This document shows, piece by piece, positions 25,981-32,250 of a stretch of 64,000 bases of DNA (its first letter is position 1; every line of letters starts with the position of its first letter). The stretch is from Thermoleophilales bacterium. GTDB taxonomy: Bacteria; Actinomycetota; Thermoleophilia; Solirubrobacterales; 70-9. The stretch lies in contig JACJWY010000001.1 of the NCBI GenBank assembly GCA_020636955.1, positions 124,001 through 188,000 on the forward strand, read 5' to 3'. The notes under the pieces were generated by a model, which did not search any database, was not told where the DNA came from, and saw nothing but the letters and a program-made list of their open reading frames with translations. The translations under genes were made by a program, and so were the position numbers.

Positions 25981-26202
25981 TTACTGCTCTGCGGGCTTGT
26001 CTTCGATCGGGGTGTCGGCTGTTGCGGCCGTGGCGGTAGCCGCAGCCTCCGGAGAGGGTTCGTCCTTCTTCCAGAACATGAGCTTGCTCTTCAGGTTGCT
26101 GCCAAAGGTGCGTATCGCCGCACCGATGCCGGCAACTCCGGCGAGCACAGCGGCGAAGGCGGCGCTGACGCTGCCGGGGTCGAGGTAGGCGAAAATATGC
26201 AT
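25981..26202 (-). CDS. small membrane protein leading the methyltransferase/sulfatase-fold operon
   Basis: The 73-residue protein starts MHIFAYLDPGSVSAAFAAVL. It has one or one-and-a-half hydrophobic segments (8-32), then a basic stretch (NLKSKLMFWKK) and an Ala/Thr/Glu-rich tail. A short protein with a Y-[IL]-D-P-G-S N-terminus often precedes NoeA-like methyltransferases and membrane sulfatases; I recall this from general knowledge and cannot check it here. A GAGAGG ribosome site lies 7 bases before the ATG. A role as membrane adaptor for the two downstream enzymes is inference. Confidence 0.7.
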   Translation of the reverse strand: MHIFAYLDPGSVSAAFAAVLAGVAGIGAAIRTFGSNLKSKLMFWKKDEPSPEAAATATAATADTPIEDKPAEQ

Positions 26203-26272
26203 GGGGATCCTCTCTTGAGCGGGATCGCCTCAGGTCCATGTTCAGCGGCCGGACCAGAGCGACCGCGAAATG

Positions 26273-28036
26273 TTACTCAATCGTTACGAGGGGATCACCG
26301 GATGCAACGGCGTCGCCAACGGAAATGCTGACCTTGGTCACCTTCCCGCCCTTGTGGGCGGTGATTTCATTCTCCATCTTCATGGCCTCGATCACGCAGA
26401 TCAGGTCACCCTCGGCGACTTCCGCGCCCTCGGCCACCTCGAGCTTGAAGATCGATCCCTGGAGCGGTGAGGCGAGCACCGGTCCACCACCACCGCCACC
26501 CGCGCCGGCTTTCTTCTCGCGCTTCGGCTTGGGTCCTCCGGCGGCCGGGGCGGCTCCGGCGGCGAAACCGGTGGCCTCGCCGATCACCTTGACGTCAAAG
26601 CGTTTGCCGGAGACTTCGACCAGGTAGTCGCGGGCGACCTTCTCGGCCTCGCCCTCGGCCGGTTCTGGAATCAAGCTGTCCTCGGGCGCGGTGGTCTTCA
26701 GCCACTTCTTGTCTTCCATCAGGTCGCGGCAGGTCTCGCCGCGGGCCCACTGGTCGGTGCGGAGAATCTTCTTGTGGAACGGGATCAGGGTCGAGAGGGG
26801 AGCGATCTCGTACTCGTCCAGGGCGCGGAGCATCCGTCTGGTCGCGGCTTCACGGTCCTTGTCCCAGACGATCAGCTTGGCGACCATAGGGTCGTACATC
26901 GGGGTGACCTCGGAACCGGCCTTGACGCCCGAGTCGACCCGGACGCCCGGCCCGGAGGGTTCGTCGTAGACGTCGATCGGGCCCGGCGCCGGGGCGAAGT
27001 TCTTGTCCGCCTTCTCGGCGTTGATCCGGCATTCGATCGCCCAGCCCTTGATCTCCACATCTTCCTGGCTGAGGCTGAGTTCCTCGCCGTAGGCGATCTT
27101 GATCTGTTCGCGGACGATGTCCACCCCGGTGATCGCCTCGGTCACGCAATGTTCGACCTGGACCCGGGTGTTCATCTCGAGGAAGAAGTACTCGTCCCCG
27201 TACTGCATGCCCTCGATCGTGCCGGCCGAGAAATAGCCGACCGCGCGGGCCGCATCGGTCGCGATCTTGCCGATCCGCTCCCTCATCTCTTCGTCCACGT
27301 GGGGTCCCGGCGCCTCTTCGATCACCTTCTGGTGACGACGCTGGATCGAGCAGTCACGCTCGCCGAGGTGAATCACATTGCCATGTTTGTCGGCCAGCAC
27401 CTGAACCTCGACGTGGCGCGGATCCTCCAGGTAGCGCTCGACGTAGACGCGGTCATCCGAGAAGAACTTCTCGCCCTCGCGGGCCGAGCCCTCGAAAGCC
27501 TCCTGCAGCTCATCGGCGGTCATCGCGACCCGGAAGCCCTTGCCTCCACCACCACCGACCGCCTTGCAGGCGACCGGGTAGCCGGCCGCTTCGGCCTGGG
27601 CCTTTGCCTCCTCGAGATCCTTGGCCGGCTCGGTAGCGCCGGGCACGATCGGCACCCCGGCCTTTTCCATCACCTCACGGGCCATCGTCTTCGATCCCAT
27701 CGCGTCGATTGCCGTCGCCGGCGGGCCGATGAAATTGATGCCGGCCTCGTCGAGGGCGCGGGCGAAGTCGGCGTTCTCGGCCAAGAAACCGTAGCCCGGG
27801 TGAACCGCTTCGGCACCCGAGTCCCTGCAGGCCTGGATGATTTTCTCAATCGAGAGGTAACTCTCGGACGGAACCGCAGGCCCGATCAGGAATGCCTCGT
27901 CACAAGCCTTGACATGCGGCGCATCCCGATCGGCCTCCGAGTAGACGGCGACGGAGGTAATGCCCATCTCCTTGCAGGCCCGGGCGACACGGATGGCAAT
28001 TTCGCCGCGGTTGGCGATCAGGATCTTCTCGAACAT
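26273..28036 (-). CDS. accA3: acyl-CoA carboxylase biotin carboxylase/BCCP alpha subunit
   Basis: This 587-residue AccA3/PccA-type protein starts MFEKILIANRGEIAIRVARA. The ATP-grasp biotin carboxylase domain (1-~445) contains GGGGGKGFR, ERDCSIQRRHQK and EMNTRVQVEH. A Pro/Ala/Gly-rich linker (~500-515) leads to the BCCP domain with the biotinylation site EAMKM at Lys553. It carboxylates biotin with ATP and bicarbonate for acetyl- or propionyl-CoA carboxylase. ATG 28036 is preferred over GTG 28042 because a TAGAAT -10 (28051-28046) places the transcript start near 28039. The partner beta subunit is encoded ~10 kb away. Confidence 0.92.
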   Translation of the reverse strand: MFEKILIANRGEIAIRVARACKEMGITSVAVYSEADRDAPHVKACDEAFLIGPAVPSESYLSIEKIIQACRDSGAEAVHPGYGFLAENADFARALDEAGINFIGPPATAIDAMGSKTMAREVMEKAGVPIVPGATEPAKDLEEAKAQAEAAGYPVACKAVGGGGGKGFRVAMTADELQEAFEGSAREGEKFFSDDRVYVERYLEDPRHVEVQVLADKHGNVIHLGERDCSIQRRHQKVIEEAPGPHVDEEMRERIGKIATDAARAVGYFSAGTIEGMQYGDEYFFLEMNTRVQVEHCVTEAITGVDIVREQIKIAYGEELSLSQEDVEIKGWAIECRINAEKADKNFAPAPGPIDVYDEPSGPGVRVDSGVKAGSEVTPMYDPMVAKLIVWDKDREAATRRMLRALDEYEIAPLSTLIPFHKKILRTDQWARGETCRDLMEDKKWLKTTAPEDSLIPEPAEGEAEKVARDYLVEVSGKRFDVKVIGEATGFAAGAAPAAGGPKPKREKKAGAGGGGGGPVLASPLQGSIFKLEVAEGAEVAEGDLICVIEAMKMENEITAHKGGKVTKVSISVGDAVASGDPLVTIE

Positions 28037-28045
28037 AGGCACGCG

Positions 28046-28051
28046 ATTCTA
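28046..28051 (-). promoter_or_regulatory. -10 element upstream of the biotin carboxylase gene
   Basis: Minus-strand TAGAAT lies 9 bases before ATG 28036, implying a leader of only a few bases and arguing against the GTG at 28042. Confidence 0.4.
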
Positions 28052-28084
28052 TGCGTCTTCGTGGGCAGGCGGCGCTCAGGAACC

Positions 28085-28101
28085 GCCAGCGATCCGCTGG
28101 C
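28085..28101. repeat. short hairpin repeat, copy 1
   Basis: GCCAGCG ATC CGCTGGC is a perfect 7-bp stem with a 3-base loop. A copy with loop AAT lies at 28174-28190 in the same 221-base gene-free gap. Nothing else in the gap is recognisable apart from the two flanking -10 elements. Confidence 0.5.
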
Positions 28102-28173
28102 TTCGTCGACGCCTGAAATGGTCGGCTCACGTACCCGCGTACTATCGCCGACTCATTCCGGGCTTTGCTCCTT

Positions 28174-28190
28174 GCCAGCGAATCGCTGGC
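28174..28190. repeat. short hairpin repeat, copy 2
   Basis: GCCAGCG AAT CGCTGGC has the same stem as the copy at 28085-28101 with a different loop. It lies upstream of the PHP gene's -10 element. Confidence 0.5.
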
Positions 28191-28243
28191 GGCCCCTGAG
28201 GACCACCTGCTGAGTACGATCGCTGAGCCGGGCCTAAGGCAAC

Positions 28244-28249
28244 TAGTCT
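28244..28249 (+). promoter_or_regulatory. -10 element, short-leader promoter of the PHP gene
   Basis: TAGTCT is followed by 8 bases and ATG 28258, supporting that start over an upstream in-frame codon at 28165. Confidence 0.4.
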
Positions 28250-28257
28250 TCCTCCCG

Positions 28258-29064
28258 ATGATTGAACTTCAGAGTCATTCCGTTGTTTCTGATGGCCAGC
28301 TTCCGCCCACCGGGGTTGTGGAGGAGGCGGCGAAGGCCGGGGTGGAAGTGCTCGCCCTGACCGACCATGACGGGGTGGCCGGGGTTCCGGAGGCGGTCGA
28401 AGCCGGTGAACGACTGGGCATCGAGATCGTCCCTGCGGTCGAGATGTCCTCGGTCCACGAGTACGCCGAGGACCTGCATATCTGCGGCTACTGGGTGGAT
28501 GTGGAAAAGATCACCCCGGCCTGTGAGCGGGCTCAGGAGGAACGGCGCAACCGGGCGAAGGAAATCGTCGGGAATCTGCGCTCCCATGGCTTCGACCTGA
28601 CCTTCGAGGACGCGGTCCGCGAGGCCGGGGCGGCGGATGCGATCGGCCGGCCTCATATCGCCAAGGCGGCCGGAGCGACCGGCAACCTCGGCCCCTTCTT
28701 CGAGGAGTGGCTGGTGCCGGGGGCAAAGGCCTTTGTTTCCAGGAAGTGGCCGGATGCGAATGAAGCCTGCGCCCTGATCCGCGAGGCCGGCGGCGTTCCG
28801 GTGATCGCCCACCCCTACTGGGACATCAAGATCCCGGAGCAGGTCGAGGAGCTGATCCGGGCGCTCGACATCGGCGGTATCGAGGTCTTCTACCCCTCGC
28901 ACACCCGGGCCCAGACGAAGCACCTGCTTGACCTGGCGAATGAACTGGGCGTCACCGCCACCGCCTCATCCGACTATCACGGGCCGACCCACAAGACCTT
29001 CAGCCGTTTCGGCGCCTACCAGACCTATGACCTCGGCCAGCCTGAGGTTCCGCCGAAGCCTTGA
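28258..29064 (+). CDS. PHP-domain phosphoesterase (RNase AM/TrpH-like)
   Basis: The 268-residue protein begins MIELQSHSVVSDGQLPPTGV and carries the PHP metal motifs: H-S near 6-8, LTDHDGVAG (~35-43), the Glu of VPAVEMSS, PVIAHPYWD and the C-terminal SSDYHGPTHK. This is the layout of 3',5'-nucleotide bisphosphate phosphatase and 5'-3' RNase AM (TrpH/YciV). It probably acts on pAp or RNA 5' ends in the cytosol with Mn2+. Removal of pAp, a by-product of PAPS use, would fit the sulfur genes 1 kb away, but that link is inference. Confidence 0.82.
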   Translation: MIELQSHSVVSDGQLPPTGVVEEAAKAGVEVLALTDHDGVAGVPEAVEAGERLGIEIVPAVEMSSVHEYAEDLHICGYWVDVEKITPACERAQEERRNRAKEIVGNLRSHGFDLTFEDAVREAGAADAIGRPHIAKAAGATGNLGPFFEEWLVPGAKAFVSRKWPDANEACALIREAGGVPVIAHPYWDIKIPEQVEELIRALDIGGIEVFYPSHTRAQTKHLLDLANELGVTATASSDYHGPTHKTFSRFGAYQTYDLGQPEVPPKP

Positions 29065-29097
29065 CAGCAACGGCCGGGAGCCAGCCGGGAAGCCGCG

Positions 29098-29127
29098 AGT
29101 GGAGCCGCCGGGGGCGGGGGCTCCACT
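29098..29127. terminator. hairpin between convergent PHP and rhodanese genes
   Basis: AGTGGAGCC pairs perfectly with GGCTCCACT around a 12-base G-rich loop. It lies in the 103-base gap between two convergent stop codons. No U run follows on either strand beyond CTTTC. Confidence 0.55.
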
Positions 29128-29167
29128 GCGACTTTCAACCGGGTCGTCCCACCCGGAAGCTTTGGCG

Positions 29168-29641
29168 TCAGTCCGAGGGCGCCGGCACGGTGGGGAGGCC
29201 GAGCCCGATCCAGTCTTGGATCCCGCCGCGGTAATAGGCGAGAGCCTCGGGCTCGACCCCGGCGTCAAGCAGCCTTCCCACCGCCCTTGGGGTTGCCGCG
29301 CATTGCGGCCCGTTGCAGAAGAGCACCGTCACAGCGCCGGGATCGATCACGTCCAGGTGATCGGTGATCGTTTCCCAAGGCAGGACGAGCGAGTTAGGGA
29401 TGGTTCCGCTCGCCGCGGTGTACTCGGGCAGCCGGGTGTCGATCAGACGCCCGCCGGCCTCGATGTGCTCGATGACTTCCAGCTCACCCCAGGTCGGGAT
29501 CCGGGGGTGGAGCCGCTGCGGCTGGATCGTTCCCCACCAGGGGTCGATCGTGACCAGGCCGCCCTCTTGAACCAGCGGTACCCGTCGGGGCTCGTGCCCT
29601 TCCGGGGCTCCTGACCTCTGGATGTTCAGGGAAACGGCCAC
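29168..29641 (-). CDS. rhodanese-domain protein (sulfurtransferase-like)
   Basis: The 157-residue single rhodanese domain has RLIDTRLPEYTAASG (CH2A-like), PNSLVLPW, and the active-site loop CNGPQCAATPRA, in which Cys114 is the likely catalytic residue and Cys109 a second thiol. Such proteins carry sulfane sulfur on Cys or act in thiosulfate and sulfide handling. It ends a minus-strand run that includes the sulfate-assimilation genes but has its own promoter. GTG 29641 is set by a TATAAT box exactly 6 bases upstream. Without that promoter the start would be ambiguous, as no ribosome site is present. Confidence 0.82.
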   Translation of the reverse strand: MAVSLNIQRSGAPEGHEPRRVPLVQEGGLVTIDPWWGTIQPQRLHPRIPTWGELEVIEHIEAGGRLIDTRLPEYTAASGTIPNSLVLPWETITDHLDVIDPGAVTVLFCNGPQCAATPRAVGRLLDAGVEPEALAYYRGGIQDWIGLGLPTVPAPSD

Positions 29642-29647
29642 GAATCA

Positions 29648-29653
29648 ATTATA
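29648..29653 (-). promoter_or_regulatory. consensus -10 (TATAAT), leaderless promoter of rhodanese gene
   Basis: Minus-strand TGGTATAAT is followed by 6 bases and GTG 29641. This is the only perfect TATAAT start-proximal box I found, in a locally AT-rich patch (29642-29682). Confidence 0.6.
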
Positions 29654-29654
29654 C

Positions 29655-29682
29655 CACTTCACAATTATGTAGTTGTTTAGTG
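29655..29682. promoter_or_regulatory. 28-bp imperfect dyad, possible operator of rhodanese gene
   Basis: CACTTCACAA and TTGTTTAGTG form an inverted repeat (8 of 10 pairs) around an 8-base spacer, covering the -35 to -10 region of the leaderless rhodanese promoter. The size suits an ArsR-type or similar dimeric repressor; the regulator is unknown. Confidence 0.4.
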
Positions 29683-29771
29683 AGGACAAGCAAGGCGGAC
29701 CCGAAGGCCCGCCTCGAATATGCGAGGTGCGCAGGAGCCCGGCCGGGGTTCTGCGTCCCTGGCGGCCGTGC

Positions 29772-30323
29772 CTAGGAGGCGACGGTGGCCGGGATAAGCT
29801 GGCGCTCCTCCAGGTAGGTGATCAGCCGGGCGGCCGATTCCTCGGGCTCTTCCTCGGCGGTCTTCAGCGCGATCTCCGGGTTTTCCGGGGCCTCGTAGGG
29901 GTCGGAGACTCCGGTGAACTCCGGGATCTCGCCGGATCGGGCCTTGGCGTAGAGCCCCTTGACATCGCGGGCTTCGCAGACCTCGACCGAGGCCTCGATG
30001 TAAACCTCGATGAAGCGGTCACCCATCAGCTCGCGGGCTTCGTCGCGGATCGCCCGGTAAGGCGAGATCGCGGCGGTGATCACCGGCACGCCATTGCGGG
30101 AGAGCAGATCGGCCACGAAGGCGATCCGGCGGATGTTGGTGTCGCGGTCTTCCTTCGAGAAGCCGAGCCCCTTCGAGAGATTCTCGCGGACGATGTCGCC
30201 GTCGAGGATCTCGAGCTTCGAGCCGCGGTCGGTCAGCTCGCGGGCCACGATTTCGGAAATCGTGGTCTTGCCGGCGCCGGAGAGGCCGGTGAACCAGAGG
30301 GTGAAACCCTTGCTGTCTGACAT
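29772..30323 (-). CDS. cysC: adenylylsulfate (APS) kinase
   Basis: This 183-residue P-loop kinase has Walker A GLSGAGKT (13-20), LDGDIVRENLSKGLGFS, the ITAAISPYRAIRDEAR segment (the phosphoserine-like Ser is in AAISPY) and a C-terminal lid. It phosphorylates APS to PAPS. It follows sat by 3 bases, so Sat and CysC form a two-step PAPS unit. PAPS can feed sulfotransferases or, after reduction, cysteine synthesis. The nearby CysH has APS-reductase-type cysteines, which makes a PAPS-for-sulfation role worth considering. Confidence 0.93.
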   Translation of the reverse strand: MSDSKGFTLWFTGLSGAGKTTISEIVARELTDRGSKLEILDGDIVRENLSKGLGFSKEDRDTNIRRIAFVADLLSRNGVPVITAAISPYRAIRDEARELMGDRFIEVYIEASVEVCEARDVKGLYAKARSGEIPEFTGVSDPYEAPENPEIALKTAEEEPEESAARLITYLEERQLIPATVAS

Positions 30324-30326
30324 TGG

Positions 30327-31394
30327 TTAGTTGTCCTCCTTGTAAGAGTCGATCAAGATCTGGGCGACCTCGGGGCGGGAGAACTCGGGCGGCGGCATCT
30401 CGCCGTTTCCGAGCATTTCGCGCACCTTGGTGCCGGAAAGGAAAAGGTGAGATTCGGCGTCGTGGGGGCAGGTCTTGTTTGACGCCAGGCCCTCGCACTT
30501 GTGGCACCAGAAGGTGTGCTCGAACATCAGCGGCTCGATGCCGAGCTCGGTGATGTCGATGTCATCGAAGATTTCCTGAGCCTCGAAAGTCCCGTAGTAA
30601 TCACCGGCACCGGCGTGGTCGCGGCCCACGATGAAGTGGGTGCAGCCGTAATTGCGGCGGATGATTGCGTGGAGCACTGCCTCCCGCGGGCCGGCGTAAT
30701 GCATCTTGGCCGGTTTCACGCCGAGCATCACGCGGTCATTCGGGTAGTAGTTCTCCATCAGCAGCTCGTAGCACTTCATCCGCACGTCGGCCGGGATGTC
30801 TCCGGCCTTGGTCTTGCCGATCAGCGGGTGAATGAAGAGCCCGTCACAGGCTTCGAGCGCGGCCTTGGTCAGGTATTCGTGGGCCCGGTGAATCGGATTT
30901 CGGGTCTGGAAGGCGACGATCTTCTTCCAGCCCCGGTCGGCGAAGGCCTGCTTCGATTCGGCCGGCGTGAGGTAGCGGCGCATGAATGCTTCCTCGTGAT
31001 CCGGAAGCGCGTCGACCTCGATCGGGCCTGCGATGCAGCGGTTGCCTTCCTCGTATATCGCGGCAACGCCCGGGTGGTTCTCGTCAACCGTGCGGTAGAC
31101 CTTCTGCGCTTCCTCGCGCACATCCCGCTCGAAGATTTCCTCCACGGTGAGCGAGCCCAGGCGCTTGCCGTTGTCGGCGCTGAGCACCACTTTGTCTCCG
31201 ATCTCGCAATTGAGGTCGGTCGGCAGGGTGATCGGGATCGGCCAGTACTCGCCCGATTCGGTCCGCATGTCGTCGCAGATGCGCTGCCAGTCGGCGTGCC
31301 CCTGGAAGCCGGTGAGAGGTGCAAATGCCCCGATCGCGATCATTTCGAAATCGGCGGTTTGTCTCTCGGAAAGCTGGAGGGATAGTTCAGTCAT
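30327..31394 (-). CDS. sat: ATP sulfurylase (single-chain Sat)
   Basis: The 355-residue enzyme has QTRNPIHRAHE with the HxxH pair His169/His172, GRDHAGAGDYYG at ~257-268 and a Cys-rich HTFWCHKC ... NKTCP segment typical of homo-oligomeric Sat rather than CysD/CysN. It makes APS from ATP and sulfate. The N-terminus is a little shorter than in many Sat proteins, starting directly at the PUA-like domain. The ATG at 31394 has only a weak GAGAG site. A 94-base gap separates it from cysH upstream, so it may have its own promoter. Confidence 0.93.
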   Translation of the reverse strand: MTELSLQLSERQTADFEMIAIGAFAPLTGFQGHADWQRICDDMRTESGEYWPIPITLPTDLNCEIGDKVVLSADNGKRLGSLTVEEIFERDVREEAQKVYRTVDENHPGVAAIYEEGNRCIAGPIEVDALPDHEEAFMRRYLTPAESKQAFADRGWKKIVAFQTRNPIHRAHEYLTKAALEACDGLFIHPLIGKTKAGDIPADVRMKCYELLMENYYPNDRVMLGVKPAKMHYAGPREAVLHAIIRRNYGCTHFIVGRDHAGAGDYYGTFEAQEIFDDIDITELGIEPLMFEHTFWCHKCEGLASNKTCPHDAESHLFLSGTKVREMLGNGEMPPPEFSRPEVAQILIDSYKEDN

Positions 31395-31488
31395 GCTCTC
31401 GTTCAGGGATGGAGGGGAATGTTGATAGAAAAGGTGAAGAATTGGGCAGCCTAGCCGGTTTTAGCGGTTAATGCTCTCCGATCGGCTG

Positions 31489-32244
31489 TCAGTTGATGCC
31501 GCACTCCGTCTTGCCGGAGCCTGACCAGCGACCGTCACGGGAGGACTGACCGGGGTGTACCGGCAGGGTGCAATGGGTGCAGCCGATCGAGGGATAGCCC
31601 TGATCGTGAAGCGGGTTGTAAGGGATCCCGTGCTTGTGGAGGTAGGTCCAGACATCGCGCTCGGACCAGTCGGCGATCGGGTTCAGCTTCCAGATGTTGA
31701 ACTTCCGGTCCCACATGAATTTGGGGGAACCGGCCCGGGTGGCCGAATCTTCCCGTCGAATGCCGGCGACCCAGCAGTCGACACCCGATGAGAGCGCCCT
31801 TCGCATCGGGTCTACCTTGCGGATCCCACAGCAGGCGTCAGGGTCGCGCTTCCAGAGCTGGTCACCGAATTCGCGGGCCTGCTCCTCCGGGCTGACGTTG
31901 TGCCAGCGCTCGAACTCGACTCCGAAATGTTCGGCCAGCCGGTCCCGGGTTTCGTAGGTCTCGGGGAAGAGGAAGTCGGTGTCGATGTAGAAAAACCGGG
32001 CGTCCGGGTTGATCTCGGTCGCCAGGTGCATCACGACCGAGCTGGTCTTCTGGAAAGAGCAGGCGATGTAGATGTCCTGCCCGAACTGCTCGAAGGCCCA
32101 TTCCAGCAACTGACTTGCATCGAAGGATTCGACCCGGGCGGCTTCGGCCTCCGCGTCGAAGCGCGCGGCCAGGGCACGGGTCGCTTCCTCGGATTTGCGC
32201 ACCGCTTCGGCTTCCGCCGGGCTGACTGTCGAAGAAGGCTCCAT
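31489..32244 (-). CDS. cysH: APS/PAPS reductase with [4Fe-4S]-type cysteines
   Basis: The 251-residue protein has the PP-loop-like SFQKTSSV, FYIDTDFLFPETYE and the cluster ligands Cys138-Cys139 (ACCGIRK) and Cys222/Cys225 (GCTHC). The iron-sulfur motif marks the bacterial/plant APS-reductase branch. Residues 247-251 read ECGIN. The catalytic Cys248 is kept, but the usual His after ECGI is Asn and the protein ends there. It reduces APS (or PAPS) to sulfite using thioredoxin. It starts 6 bases after the sulfite reductase stop, so sulfite is made and used by one operon. Confidence 0.92.
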   Translation of the reverse strand: MEPSSTVSPAEAEAVRKSEEATRALAARFDAEAEAARVESFDASQLLEWAFEQFGQDIYIACSFQKTSSVVMHLATEINPDARFFYIDTDFLFPETYETRDRLAEHFGVEFERWHNVSPEEQAREFGDQLWKRDPDACCGIRKVDPMRRALSSGVDCWVAGIRREDSATRAGSPKFMWDRKFNIWKLNPIADWSERDVWTYLHKHGIPYNPLHDQGYPSIGCTHCTLPVHPGQSSRDGRWSGSGKTECGIN

Positions 32245-32250
32245 CGGCTC

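Noticed and set aside
26774..28213. Plus-strand 479-codon frame opposite the biotin carboxylase gene
   Set aside because: The minus strand has a full carboxylase with biotinylation motif; the plus frame has no recognisable domain.
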